Notes: a model not told the origin generated them from the sequence alone. DNA of 64,000 bases from Fibrobacter sp. (GCA_017526585.1 JAFXRC010000037.1:62001-126000), one strand, 5' to 3'; counted from the first letter of the stretch, positions 8,933 to 19,300 are shown. Program-made: numbers and translations.

Positions 8933-10750
8933 TCAATTCCTGTTTTCAACCTGACCCACCACGCTCGAAATACCCAAGTCCTTAATCGTCTGGGCATACT
9001 TCTTGTGCATATACTCATTCACGCTCTCGGCATCATCCATCTGCAACACCGTAAGCGCCGAATCACGCACATCTTCGAAATTAATCGAACGGATAATTTT
9101 CTTGGTGGACATCACGTTCCACGGAGTCATCGACAGTTCATCAACCCCCAGACCTACCAGCAACAAGACGCTTATCGGATCCGTACTCATTTCACCGCAA
9201 ACGGCAACCGGAATTCCTTCGCGGTGTGCGGCGCGGACCGTCTGATAAATCATGCTCAACACAGACGGATGATGCGGCTGGAACATATCCGTGATCAATT
9301 CGTTCGTACGGTCTACCGCCAAGGTAAACTGAATCAAGTCGTTCGTACCGATGCTGAAGAAATCCACTTCCTTCGCTAGTTTGTCCACAATCATCACGGC
9401 GGCAGGGACTTCGATCATAGCGCCGATTTTCACCTTGCCCAGCTTGTGTCCCTCTGCTTCCAGTTCCTTGCGGCACTTTTCAATGCAAGCCTTCGCACGG
9501 CGCAGCTCCGCCATTCCCGAAATCATCGGGAGCAGCAACCGCAGGTTGCCCTTCGTATTCGCAAGCAGCAAGGCCTTCAGCTGGGTGCAAAAGATATCCT
9601 GTCTATCCAGGCACACGCGAATAGAACGCCAACCCATGAACGGGTTCGACTCATTCACCGCCGTAATGCCGTTCACCAATTTGTCGCCACCCGCATCCAA
9701 AGTACGGATAGTCACCGGGCACGGCGACATCGTTTCCAGAATATAGCGGTAGGCATCGCGTTGTTCGTCTTGGGAAGGGGCATCCTTCCTGAAGAACAAA
9801 AATTCAGAACGGTAAAGACCGATGCCCGTTGCACCAAAGTCCGTCACCTTTTCCGATTCCGACGGCAATTCGATGTTGGCGAGCAGCGTAATGTACTTGC
9901 CGTCACGAGTCATCGGCTCCAGCTGGCGCATAGTAAACAATTCGCGCCGTTGCCGTTCAAATATTTCCTGACGGGTATGGAATTCCTTGATGTCTTCTTC
10001 ATTCGGGTTAATCACCACCCGTCCGCTAGAACCATCAATGATAACCGTATCGCCAGATTTTGCAAGCGCTGCAAAATTCCTCAGGCCAGATACCAGCGGT
10101 ATCTGTAGCGAGCGCGCTAGAATCGCCACGTGGCTCGTACGACCACCGGTATCCATCGCAAGGCCAGACACCTGCCCCGGCTTGATCGACATCAAAAGGC
10201 TAGGCAGAAGCTCGTGACCAGCCAGGATGACCCCTTCCTCAGAAGCCACATCCTCGAGTACCGGTCCAGAATCTTCCATCGACGCCATCAGGCGGTTGTA
10301 CAGGTCCCTTAGGTCCGCCGCCTTATCGCGCATGGCGGGAGAATCAATCTGTTCAAATCGATCGATATAGGCGCCGAGAACCACATGCACCGACCAACGG
10401 GCATTCTTGTGTTCCGTGCGGATTTTGTCCAGGACCCCGTTCATCAGGTTCGGATCCTGCAAAATCATCAGGTGCGTCGCAAAGATGAGGCTGTCCTTCA
10501 TCCCTGCACGGCTTTCAGAAAGTTCCTTAATTTGCGTAACTTCCTTAATCGTCTTGTTCACAGCCTTCAAGAAAAGCTGTTCTTCGTCTGCCAGACGGCT
10601 TTCGGGAAGCGTCTCTTCAACGACCGAAATGTTTCGGTTAGTCACCGGGAACACACATCCCATGGCAAAGCCAGGGGACGCGGGCACACCGGTCAATTCC
10701 GTTCTAACCGGTCCCTTTTTCTTAGCAGGGTTCTTCGTTGAAGTGGTCAT
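8933..10750 (-). CDS. ptsI: PTS enzyme I (phosphoenolpyruvate-protein phosphotransferase)
   Basis: Transfers phosphate from PEP to HPr, the first step of the sugar phosphotransferase system. The ATG at 10750 (605 residues) has a GGAAAG ribosome site about 9 bases upstream and overlaps the end of ptsH by 29 bases. The phospho-accepting histidine is H207 in 'GGRTSHVAILARSL'. The PEP-binding barrel includes 'GIGLYRSEFLFF' (310-320), 'SIGTNDLIQF' (466-475) and the catalytic cysteine C518 in 'VAVCGEMS'. Length is close to the usual 570-590 residues. No EII permease lies nearby, so a regulatory use of the phosphorelay is possible. Confidence 0.95.
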   Translation of the reverse strand: MTTSTKNPAKKKGPVRTELTGVPASPGFAMGCVFPVTNRNISVVEETLPESRLADEEQLFLKAVNKTIKEVTQIKELSESRAGMKDSLIFATHLMILQDPNLMNGVLDKIRTEHKNARWSVHVVLGAYIDRFEQIDSPAMRDKAADLRDLYNRLMASMEDSGPVLEDVASEEGVILAGHELLPSLLMSIKPGQVSGLAMDTGGRTSHVAILARSLQIPLVSGLRNFAALAKSGDTVIIDGSSGRVVINPNEEDIKEFHTRQEIFERQRRELFTMRQLEPMTRDGKYITLLANIELPSESEKVTDFGATGIGLYRSEFLFFRKDAPSQDEQRDAYRYILETMSPCPVTIRTLDAGGDKLVNGITAVNESNPFMGWRSIRVCLDRQDIFCTQLKALLLANTKGNLRLLLPMISGMAELRRAKACIEKCRKELEAEGHKLGKVKIGAMIEVPAAVMIVDKLAKEVDFFSIGTNDLIQFTLAVDRTNELITDMFQPHHPSVLSMIYQTVRAAHREGIPVAVCGEMSTDPISVLLLVGLGVDELSMTPWNVMSTKKIIRSINFEDVRDSALTVLQMDDAESVNEYMHKKYAQTIKDLGISSVVGQVENRN

Positions 10751-10994
10751 TAAACAAGCTTTCCAACTGAGAAGCAACGCTTTCTTCGTCTTCGCCATCA
10801 ATTTCGAACTTGACTTCGGAGCCTGCCGGAATAGCAAGCATCATCACGTTCAAAATACTCTTGGCATTTGCCTTGGACCCTTCAAACACAATAGATATGT
10901 CGCTCTTCGCCTGACCGGTAATATCTACGATCATTCCGGCGGGTCTAGCATGAATACCCAGTTTGTTTGTTACGACCAATGTTTTCTCTATCAT
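10722..10994 (-). CDS. ptsH: Phosphocarrier protein HPr
   Basis: This 90-residue HPr has the phosphorylation site H15 in 'GIHARPAG' and the regulatory serine S46 in 'AKSILNVMML'. The second site suggests control by an HPr kinase/phosphorylase, although no hprK is in this window. HPr takes phosphate from enzyme I and passes it to EIIA proteins. It lies 7 bases after the MCE-protein gene and overlaps ptsI by 29 bases, so the three are probably coexpressed. Confidence 0.95.
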   Translation of the reverse strand: MIEKTLVVTNKLGIHARPAGMIVDITGQAKSDISIVFEGSKANAKSILNVMMLAIPAGSEVKFEIDGEDEESVASQLESLFNDHFNEEPC

Positions 10995-11001
10995 TTTTTC
11001 C

Positions 11002-11922
11002 TCAGAAAAGATCCACGTTGATGTCTAGGCCATCTTGCAGTATGATGCGGACCAGACTATCCGCCGAATGAACCGTCTTCACCAAATCATCATGCAGAGT
11101 GCGGTCGTTCAGCAAAATACCCACCGTATTGTCCTTTGAGCTGATCTTTGTCTGAACCTTTACAACCAGCTCGTCCAGATGGTTGGTCACCTGTTCCAGT
11201 TCGCCGAGCAGCTTATCCGCATTGCCCATCACCTTTTCCGTATTTGCAAACATGTTATCAATAGGCGGCTTCACTCCATCGATCAACTCATTCACCTTGA
11301 CCGTCACCTGGTTCAACCCTTCTAAGCTCTTCTTGAGCTGAGGATCAGTCGTATTCAGCATCACCAAGATGCGGTCTTCCAGTTTTTCAGCCTTTACTAG
11401 CAGAGTCTTGAAACGTTCCTGGAATTCGGGATTCACAATGGTGCTGTTGAGGGCCTGCTTGACCGATTCCAAAAGGACCTTGGTAGAGTCGCAGACTTCG
11501 CCCACGAGACCAAGCGCTTCGGCAATACCCGCATCGAACTGACCTGTAATGGTATCGCCCGGCGTAAAGTAAGTCGTGGAATCGCCCAGGATCATGCCAA
11601 TCTGGCGTTCACCCATGATACCGATGTTCTGCACGCGGATTTCGGAATCCTTCGGGATTTTCACATCGGTACGGAGCCTGATCTTCACCACCACGCGGTG
11701 TCCAGCGAGTTCGATTGCCTCAACCTTGCCCAGCTTTACACCGTTCACCTTCACGGGGTCATCCAGCACCAGAGTGCTTACCTGGGTAAAGCGCAAATAA
11801 TAGGTATTGAAAGTTTCTCTGGGATCCTTTTCGTTCAAAAAGAAGATTCCGAAAACAAGAATTATCAGGGCCAGTATGACTACCAGGCCAACCGAAAAAT
11901 AAAGAGCCGAATACTTTTTCAT
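11002..11922 (-). CDS. MCE/MlaD-domain lipid-transport protein
   Basis: This 306-residue protein has one N-terminal membrane helix (about residues 8-28), an MCE domain (about 38-118, 'RFTQVSTLVLDDPVKVNGVK' and 'RVQNIGIMGERQIGM') and a long helical C-terminus rich in Leu/Lys/Glu. MlaD-type proteins form periplasmic hexameric rings or tunnels that shuttle phospholipids between membranes for an ABC transporter (MlaE/MlaF). No permease or ATPase gene follows: the next gene is ptsH, 7 bases on. The partner genes could lie elsewhere or upstream under separate control. Confidence 0.82.
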   Translation of the reverse strand: MKKYSALYFSVGLVVILALIILVFGIFFLNEKDPRETFNTYYLRFTQVSTLVLDDPVKVNGVKLGKVEAIELAGHRVVVKIRLRTDVKIPKDSEIRVQNIGIMGERQIGMILGDSTTYFTPGDTITGQFDAGIAEALGLVGEVCDSTKVLLESVKQALNSTIVNPEFQERFKTLLVKAEKLEDRILVMLNTTDPQLKKSLEGLNQVTVKVNELIDGVKPPIDNMFANTEKVMGNADKLLGELEQVTNHLDELVVKVQTKISSKDNTVGILLNDRTLHDDLVKTVHSADSLVRIILQDGLDINVDLF

Positions 11923-11972
11923 TTGGCTCTTAATCTAGCTTATTTTAGGGATTGTATCGGTCTATAAAGACC

Positions 11973-11995
11973 AAAAAGGGGGCTTTTCTCCCCCC
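11973..11995 (-). terminator. Rho-independent terminator after the trmH operon
   Basis: On the minus strand a GGGGG/CCCCC stem with a 7-base loop is followed by TTTTT. It lies just after the TrmH-like gene stop and separates this operon from the MCE-ptsH-ptsI operon. Confidence 0.8.
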
Positions 11996-12022
11996 ATTTC
12001 CTTATTTTGGCAACCGCTTTTT

Positions 12023-12682
12023 CTAGCCATCCACCCGGACAATCGGGCTGTTATTCTCGATGCCGTTCACATGACGGTCCAGCCAGTCCCAGAGCAAGGC
12101 ATCGCGTTCCTCTTTTTTGAGCAGGAACTTTTCGCGGCCTTCCTTCTGCATGAACACGTCGAGGTAGGTCATCAGCACGCCACCCGCCACGGACACGTTC
12201 ATTGATTCGGTAATGCCGTACTGCGGAAGCTTAAATTCATAGTCGGCATGAGCAAGCGTATCGGGGTGATTCCCGTGGAATTCACTTCCCAGGTAAAAGG
12301 CGGTCGGCTGACTCAAATCAAGATCCAGTACCGAGTTGGTGGTATTGGTACTTGCAACAGCGATCTTGTAGCCCTTCGCACGGAGCTTTTCCATGCACAG
12401 CATGCGCTTCTTGTAAAGGTACAGGCTCATCCACTTGTAAGAACCCTTCAGAATCGACTTGTTCACGCTGTAGGCATTATCCTCTTCAATGATATGCACA
12501 TCCTGCAGCCCAAAAACTTCGGCTGTACGAATCACGGCAGAAATATTGTGCGGATCGAACAAGTCTTCGAGAACCATGCAAAAATGCCTGGTACGGCGAT
12601 CCACCACAGATGTCAAAAGTTCACGGCGACGTTCCGTCACGCGTGCAAGCAGCGATTCCATCGATTCTCTTTCTTCACTCAT
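12023..12682 (-). CDS. TrmH-like tRNA/rRNA 2'-O-methyltransferase
   Basis: A SPOUT-class S-adenosylmethionine-dependent RNA ribose methyltransferase of 219 residues. The three SpoU motifs are visible: 'LEDLFDPHNISAVIRTAEVF' (about 37-56), 'YLGSEFHGN' and 'ITESMNVSVAGGVLMTYL'. TrmH modifies G18 of tRNA, and the length (E. coli TrmH is 229) and architecture fit TrmH better than rRNA enzymes, though the substrate is not proven. The ATG overlaps the upstream stop as ATGA, indicating translational coupling. A strong terminator follows. Confidence 0.88.
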   Translation of the reverse strand: MSEERESMESLLARVTERRRELLTSVVDRRTRHFCMVLEDLFDPHNISAVIRTAEVFGLQDVHIIEEDNAYSVNKSILKGSYKWMSLYLYKKRMLCMEKLRAKGYKIAVASTNTTNSVLDLDLSQPTAFYLGSEFHGNHPDTLAHADYEFKLPQYGITESMNVSVAGGVLMTYLDVFMQKEGREKFLLKKEERDALLWDWLDRHVNGIENNSPIVRVDG

Positions 12683-13722
12683 TTCTTTTCCTTGATTACC
12701 TGAATATCCTTGACCATAATTGGCACCGCCTGCATATCCTGTTCGCGTTTTTGTTTACGCGCCTTCTGCAGGCGTTCAAAATCGCCGAGCTCCCAATGCG
12801 CTCCGTTCACCACCTCTTCAAAATCCAGCACGTACTGGACATTCTCCGAAGACTTGAGCGCAGCACTCTTGAGCATAGGCTCCTTGTTGCCACCGAAATA
12901 CATTCCTGCGGCTTTCTTAATGTCGTTTACGATGTGTTCAATTTTCGTATTCACCACGCTCCTGAACACCTTCATTTGCATGATGTTGTTGAGCACCGAG
13001 TTACCCGGGAACACGATTGCAGTTAATTTGTACCTAATCTGATTACCCGGAATTGGGTCCATGTCTAAGTACGCAATAGCCGTCCCATGGAGCGCCCACT
13101 TTAAAATTTGCGCATGACCGTAACCAAAGAATACATCGCGCATTCCAAGCTTCTGCCCCGCGCTGTCCTGCAAAGCCCAGTAGAACTCACCCGAAAGGCT
13201 ACGCCCATTGCTGCCGTTAAAGAACCTGCGACTCGGGTGCGTGTATTCAAGCGTGTAGTTTTCTTCCAGATAGGCGTTGATCAGCTGTGCCGTAAAAGGC
13301 ATGTTGTCGAACAGGTAGCTAATAACATTCTCGTTCAACGGAAGCGTACCACTGTACACATACTCGACGCGATACTGACGTCCAAGCCTTGCATAGATTT
13401 CAGGAACCATCGGAGCCTTAGGGTCCGCCTTGTAGCCTCGGTTTGCAAGTTCCTTGTAGGGCTTACAAAATTCATCGTTGTACTTGACCTTGGGCCATGG
13501 GTGCTTATCGCCCACAGAGCAGCCCGGATAGTCCATATTCATGCAAACCTTGAGTCCGGAACACAACGAGCGCAGGTCATCTTCTTTTTGCAACTTCTTA
13601 AGCAATCGGTGACGGGCTAGCGTATCGGTAGCGGGTCCAACATCTGCAGAACCTGCAAATGCAAACTGCCCACACAAGAGGACAATTCCCATGACCTTCA
13701 ACATGTCCATCCAAAGCTTCAT
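12679..13722 (-). CDS. Secreted protein of unknown function
   Basis: This 347-residue protein has an N-terminal signal peptide (cleavage probable after 'QFAFAG'). I do not recognise a family. Four cysteines in the first 90 mature residues ('LCSGLKVCMNMDYPGC', 'FCKPY') could form disulfides in the periplasm. The middle ('EYTHPSRRFFNGSNGRSLSG', about 155-175) and the end are hydrophilic, with a basic C-terminus. The ATG overlaps the upstream TAA by one base and the stop overlaps the trmH start, so the gene is locked between two coupled neighbours. Confidence 0.75.
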   Translation of the reverse strand: MKLWMDMLKVMGIVLLCGQFAFAGSADVGPATDTLARHRLLKKLQKEDDLRSLCSGLKVCMNMDYPGCSVGDKHPWPKVKYNDEFCKPYKELANRGYKADPKAPMVPEIYARLGRQYRVEYVYSGTLPLNENVISYLFDNMPFTAQLINAYLEENYTLEYTHPSRRFFNGSNGRSLSGEFYWALQDSAGQKLGMRDVFFGYGHAQILKWALHGTAIAYLDMDPIPGNQIRYKLTAIVFPGNSVLNNIMQMKVFRSVVNTKIEHIVNDIKKAAGMYFGGNKEPMLKSAALKSSENVQYVLDFEEVVNGAHWELGDFERLQKARKQKREQDMQAVPIMVKDIQVIKEKK

Positions 13723-15305
13723 TAGTTCCTAAACTCCAGACTGTCCAGAGGAACGACCGTAAACGGTTTCAGCGAATCGAGCTTTGCCACAGGCGCCACA
13801 ATCGACACCGTCATCTTATCCATACCGAAATACTTCGAAACCATCGCCTTCACCTGGTCTGCGGTCACGGCATTGATTTCCTTCACGTAATCCAGATAGT
13901 GGTCATAAGTCTTTCCGACAAGCTCACCTTCCGCAAAAATTCTCGCCGTTGCAGCGGGGCTATCGAACAGGCTCGGCAGGCTTTCAATCAAGGACTTCTT
14001 CGCCTGCGAAAGTTCCTCTTCGGTGGGGCCGTTTTTCGCCAGTTCCTGAACCACTTCGGCAATAAGCTTCAACGCAAAGTCAACCGACTCCACTTTAGTC
14101 TGCAAAGCAATCGTCGCCATGGCGGTGTCGCGGTAATCGTTACCAACATAGCTATACACGCTGTAAGCAAGACCTTCATCGCTACGCACCCTGTTCATCA
14201 GGCGGCTCGTGAAACTTCCTCCGCCAAGAATAAAGCTTGCCACCGCAGCCGGATAGTAATCCGCATGGGGTCTACGCACAAAGGGCTGGTTCATCGAAAT
14301 GTTCGCCTGCGTAATGTCCTTATCTACGACATAGATACCCGGCTTACGCAAGTACGTCAGCGGTTGAGGCAGCGCCCTTTCCATAGGCTTTGCCGCTTTC
14401 GCCGACTTCGAAGGTTTCGCGGTGGCAGCCTGCATAGCGGACTTCCATCCATCGAAGAATTCCTTGAGCATTGCAACAGCGGAATCCTTGTCGACATCAC
14501 CAGACAAGGCAAAGATGACACGGTCCGAGGTATAGACGCCCACGGCGGCGCGCTTGATGTCATCGACCGAAACTTTCTTGTAGTCATCGGCATTGGCATC
14601 CCAGAGACGCGGATTCGGCGCGTAGTTCACCTTGGAACGGAGCGCCGAAAGCACCTTCGCGGGAGTATCGTAGCGGCGGTCGTATGCGGTGATGTAGTTG
14701 GCACGCAGAATATCGAGCTGTTCCTTGTCGAAGGCGGGAGCCGTGAGCACCTGCTTCGCAAGCTTTAGCATATCGGCAAAATCTTTCGACAAGCAGTCAA
14801 TGTCGAACGAAGACGAGAAAGTCCCAACAGAAGAAGAAAGACCTGCGCTAATGAATTCCAGGGAATCATTGAGGGCTCGTGCCGAAATGCCGCCACCGCC
14901 ACCGTGGCGGAACATGCGACCGACCATCGAATAAGACGCTTCATCCTTCAATACAGACGGGACATGCGGTTCTTCAAAGTAGACCGAGAAATTCACCAGG
15001 GGAAGGCTACGGTCAGAAACGATGTAGCCCACAATCCCAGGAACAATCTCGACGCGGTAATCCTTCGGATAAGGCGCCACATAATGGAATTCAGGGAACT
15101 GTATATCCTTGTAGCTAGCCGGAACAGCAGAAGCTGCCTCCTGCACAGGCTCCTGGGCAGAAGAATCGGTCGCTGTAGGAGCCTCTTTTGACTCGGAATC
15201 CTTCGGAACAGAATCCGTCTGCGGCTCGGGAGCTCCCGAACACGCAACCATAACACCGGCTGTAAACGCAGCCGTCAAAAAGAGAACTTTCAAATCAAAC
15301 TTCAT
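13722..15305 (-). CDS. M16-family lipoprotein lacking the zinc-binding motif
   Basis: This 527-residue lipoprotein (lipobox 'VMVAC', C22) has an acidic linker and then the two-lobed M16 (pitrilysin/processing-peptidase) fold. Recognisable parts are 'LPLVNFSVYFEEP' (101-113), the Gly-rich turn 'GRMFRHGGGGGISARALNDS' and the C-lobe 'PFVRRPHADYYPAAVASFIL', 'GGGSFTSRLMNRVRSDEGLA'. Active M16 enzymes have HxxEH just before the turn. Here that stretch reads 'SYSMVGRMFRH' (125-135), with no HxxEH, so it is probably a non-catalytic member. Such proteins usually pair with an active subunit, which is not next door. ATG at 15305 is preferred over an in-frame TTG one codon earlier. Confidence 0.85.
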   Translation of the reverse strand: MKFDLKVLFLTAAFTAGVMVACSGAPEPQTDSVPKDSESKEAPTATDSSAQEPVQEAASAVPASYKDIQFPEFHYVAPYPKDYRVEIVPGIVGYIVSDRSLPLVNFSVYFEEPHVPSVLKDEASYSMVGRMFRHGGGGGISARALNDSLEFISAGLSSSVGTFSSSFDIDCLSKDFADMLKLAKQVLTAPAFDKEQLDILRANYITAYDRRYDTPAKVLSALRSKVNYAPNPRLWDANADDYKKVSVDDIKRAAVGVYTSDRVIFALSGDVDKDSAVAMLKEFFDGWKSAMQAATAKPSKSAKAAKPMERALPQPLTYLRKPGIYVVDKDITQANISMNQPFVRRPHADYYPAAVASFILGGGSFTSRLMNRVRSDEGLAYSVYSYVGNDYRDTAMATIALQTKVESVDFALKLIAEVVQELAKNGPTEEELSQAKKSLIESLPSLFDSPAATARIFAEGELVGKTYDHYLDYVKEINAVTADQVKAMVSKYFGMDKMTVSIVAPVAKLDSLKPFTVVPLDSLEFRN

Positions 15306-15384
15306 CAAACAATAAGTTAGAAAAATCCTCTTGCATCATTCCCACAGATGCGGGAATCTCCCCCTGTTTTCTAAATTTCCCTAC

Positions 15385-16275
15385 ATGTCCGGCACTATTC
15401 GCTTTGCACCGAGTCCCACGGGATTTCTACACGAAGGGCACCTGCTCTCCGCGCTATATGTGTGGGCCGCCGCAAAGAAATGGGACCTCAAAATCCACTT
15501 GCGCATCGAGGACCACGACCAGGGTCGCGCCCGCAAAGAATACATCGACAGCATTTACGAAGACCTCGCCTGGCTGGGTTTCCGCTACGACAGCGAAAGC
15601 ATTCAAAGCAGTCACTTCGACTTTTTCCAAAGGATCCTCGAAAAGCTCGACGAAAAGGGACTCGTCTACCCTTGCACCTGCAGCCGAAAGCAGCTCATCG
15701 CCGAAAACCCGCGCAGCGAAACCGGCGAAGTTATTTACCAAGGCAAGTGCCGCACACAGCCGCACCCCTGCAGCGAGCCCCACAGCCTTCGCATCGCAAT
15801 TCCAGACAAAGTAATCGACTGGCACGACGAGCGCCTCGGCGACTTCAACGAAAGCCCTAAATTCCAATGCGGGGATTTCCCTATCCGCGACCGCGACGGT
15901 TTCTGGACTTACCAATTTGCCGTCTGCATCGATGACATCGCCCAAGGAATCACCCACATCGTGCGTGGCGAGGACATTTTGCCTTCGACCGCGCGCCAGA
16001 TACTCCTCTCCGAGATGATCTCGGACGCCTGTGATGCATCGAAAATCCTGCCCGCCTACAGGCGCCCCCTCTACCTGCACCACCCCCTCATCGTAGACTC
16101 TACCGGAAAGAAGCTTTCCAAGCGGGAACACGCCCACAGCATCCGACAGGACAAGGACCAAGGCGTAAGCCCAGAACAGCTCCTGGGAAGAGTCCTCTAC
16201 AAGGCAAAAATGCTCTCCGAGGATACCCCCATTTCACTGGAGAGAGCCATCGCCCTGGTCGCCGAAAAATTATAA
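15385..16275 (+). CDS. gluQ: Glutamyl-Q tRNA(Asp) synthetase
   Basis: A 296-residue paralogue of glutamyl-tRNA synthetase that lacks the anticodon-binding domain. It attaches glutamate to queuosine-34 of tRNA-Asp. The class I signature appears as 'RFAPSPTGFLHEGHLLSA' (HxGH) near the N-terminus and as 'KKLSKREHA' (KMSKS-like) near the end. Zinc-site cysteines are in 'YPCTCSRKQL' and 'YQGKCR'. The ATG at 15385 was chosen because the protein then starts directly at the catalytic fold ('MSGTIRFAPS'). It is divergent from the M16 operon and followed 68 bases later by the large helicase-like gene. Confidence 0.93.
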   Translation: MSGTIRFAPSPTGFLHEGHLLSALYVWAAAKKWDLKIHLRIEDHDQGRARKEYIDSIYEDLAWLGFRYDSESIQSSHFDFFQRILEKLDEKGLVYPCTCSRKQLIAENPRSETGEVIYQGKCRTQPHPCSEPHSLRIAIPDKVIDWHDERLGDFNESPKFQCGDFPIRDRDGFWTYQFAVCIDDIAQGITHIVRGEDILPSTARQILLSEMISDACDASKILPAYRRPLYLHHPLIVDSTGKKLSKREHAHSIRQDKDQGVSPEQLLGRVLYKAKMLSEDTPISLERAIALVAEKL

Positions 16276-16343
16276 TCCCTTTTTAGGCGCCTTTTCAACG
16301 CCCTTTCGCCACCGGGAAGCGCCAAAATAGGTATATTCAGGAC

Positions 16344-19300
16344 ATGTCTTCACCATCTGCCATTGTCGCTAAAATTCGGCAAGAAGCCGCACTCTTTGAC
16401 TCCAAAGACAGTCTGCTCAGTTTTTCGACTAAAAACGACCTTCAGTCCCCCTTGATGACCGAGGCGGGAGACCTGTTCTACGAAAAATGGCAGCAGGCAA
16501 ATGGGCCGCTCCCCCTGGAATCTTTCTTCCAGGTTAGCGCGAACTTCACCGCCCAGCAAAAAATTTCGGCACTCGACTCGGTGACCGCGGTTCTCCGCAA
16601 CAAAATTGCAGACTTTGGTGAAACAGACCTTTATCTCCTCCTCGGCTTTTTAAAGTGGGACGGCAACGCACTTGCGCCAAGCCTTCTTGTCCCGCTGGAC
16701 TTCGACGCAAACAAGAAAACCGTCTCGCTTTCAAAGCGGCTCCCCATCGAAAATGTCCTTCTCAAGGAACGCCTCAAGGACACGATTACGCTCCCCACGG
16801 TCGAAGACGCCTCCACAAACGGTAAGTTCAACCTCCTGCTCTACTTCTCGCTTTTCGAAAAGGCGATTGCAACAGAGCGCAACTGGCGATTCACCCGTCA
16901 CGGGGTCTGCCTCGGGTTCTTCAACACGAACCTCATCTTGCTCAAGAAAAAGTACAGCCAGGACTTCCCGGACAAGGCGGTAGCCGCGAACCCCATCCTT
17001 GATTCGCTCCTCCGCGAAGAAGGTTTCCAGACGCAGGAATCCCTGTTCGAAGAAAAAGATTTTGACAAGGTGTTCTCTCCTGCAGATCACCACTTCCTCT
17101 ACACGACGGATTCCCACACCAACAAGGTGACGGTCGACGCTGAAAACGAGGCGGTATGCGCCTATGCAATACAGTCGCTCCCGGGAACCGCCAAGATGAA
17201 AGTCGTCGCAAACATCGTCGCTGACGAAATCGCCCAGGGCAAGAATGTGCTTGTCACCTACAGGCGAGATGTCACAAAGCGCGCCTTTACCGAAGCATGG
17301 AAACCGTCTTTCCGTAGTTTCCCCAACGCAGACCGGGGAGTCCTCCAGGACAAGGTCCGTTCCATGCGCAAGGAACTCCTGGAATACTACGATGCCGTCA
17401 ACAAGCCCATCCCGCCGACCAATGTGCTGCTAGCGGACCTGCTCAAGGAATTCAAGGACATCCGTAATCCCAAGAAGAAGTTCCCCGATGCAATTTTCCA
17501 GGGAATCCCTCAACTTTCCTTCGAAAACTTCTCCGCCCTGAAAGCCGACCTGAAACAGCTTTTCAATCTCTACTTCGACGAGAAGGGCATCGATGCTCGC
17601 AAGGCGTTCCAAGGAGTCAAAGTTCCAAGCCTTTCCCCCGAAGGAAAGCTCAAACTTTCCGAGGAACTAAAGACCGCCGCAGAACGTGCAAAGGAACTCG
17701 GTTCCATTATCAAAGTTTTGGAATCGACCGGACTTTTCACCACAGGAATTTTCCTTTCGGGACTGAGCGACATCCTGGAACTGTTGCGCGACAACTTTGA
17801 CGAAAATACTCCGCTGTTCGAAGACTGGCAGCTTAGAAGCCACAACTGGAACGCTTACAAGGATACGCTTACCGCGCTCCCCGAAGCAGGCGACAAGTGG
17901 GTACGCTACCGCAGGCAAACCTCGGACATCTACACCGACAACGCCGTCGACGAAAACATCCAGAGCGCCCGCGACGATTTCGCTGAGAGCCAGAAGACAA
18001 CCCTCAAGGGACTTTCTGACCGCTACCGTTCTTCGCGTCGCAGACTCCTCAAGGTGCTGCGCAATCCGAAAATTGTCGATTCCGACGCTAGACTTCTGGA
18101 CCTCATCGACACCCTGCTCGACCTGCAGGCAAACAAGAAGGCATACAAGGAAAGCTCCGTGCTCGGCTACCACCTGCTCGGACGCGACTGGCATTACGAA
18201 GCATCCAACTGGATCGAGCTCAAAAACAAAATTCAGTTTGTCTATGACTTCCGCGAAAAGCACCAGAAGGACCCCAAGCTGGATCTTTTGTTGCAACTGC
18301 TGGAACAGTGGCACAATTTCAAGGAGCTAGCCCCCGAACTGGACAACCTCTGCAAGTCCGTCTCGGCACTCCAGAGCATCATCAAGCAGATCAACAAGGA
18401 CATGGATCTGGATACCCCTCTCGAAAGCCTGAGCATCGAAAAGTGGCTCGACAAAATCATGCTTTGGAGCGAGAACTGGGATCGTCTGGACATTCATCTG
18501 CAGCTAACGACACTCTTCCAGAAAATGGAAGGCTACTGCAGTGCAAGTCTCGTCGAGTTCCTCAAGAATCCGGAGAATGCAGACCAGGATCTCTACAACG
18601 CCATCATTCACTACTGGACTGGCGCACAAATCCAAGTCGTATCCAAGGCATGTCCTACAATATTCTCGCAGACTCCCAAGCAGAAATCCCAGAAGAGCAA
18701 GGAATACCGTTCGCTCCTGGACCAGTTCATGAGTGCGAACTTTAGGGAGCTGCATGCATCCGTCGAAGACAACCCCGAACGCCTCACCTCCGTTTCGCTG
18801 CCCGATGCATTGCGCATTCCAAGCCAGCAAAGTTTCGATGTCACCATCATCTTGGATGCCGACGCCATTTCCACGGCAGAGACGCTTCCCATTTTGCTTT
18901 CGGCAAAGAAGGCTATCCTTGTCGGTGATCCGCACAATCCGGTTCACGAACGCGAACCGTCCGACGCATACCAGGAAGATTCCGTCACACGCAGCGCCTA
19001 CTTCCAGGAAAGCATCTTGACGGCAGCACTGCGCCAAGGTGTTCCTACCAGGGAACTGTGGTTCTCCACGCTCTACAGCGAACCGTCTATCGTAAGCTTC
19101 GCCAACGAGAACATCTACAATCACGGCATCAAGCAGCTTCCGCCGCCCAACAACAGCAAGTTCAACGGAATATCCTTCAAGGTTGTTCCCGACAAGATCG
19201 AAGCCATTGCACAGGCGGCCATCCGCCACGCCGAGCGTCACCCCGAAAAGACGCTTGGCATCATCGCGTTCCACCAGTCGACCTGCCAGGAAATCGAAGA

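Noticed and set aside
8881..9018. A 46-residue N-terminal extension of the Slt protein reaching into ptsI
   Set aside because: The extension lacks signal-peptide character, whereas the ATG at 8880 starts a clean signal peptide.
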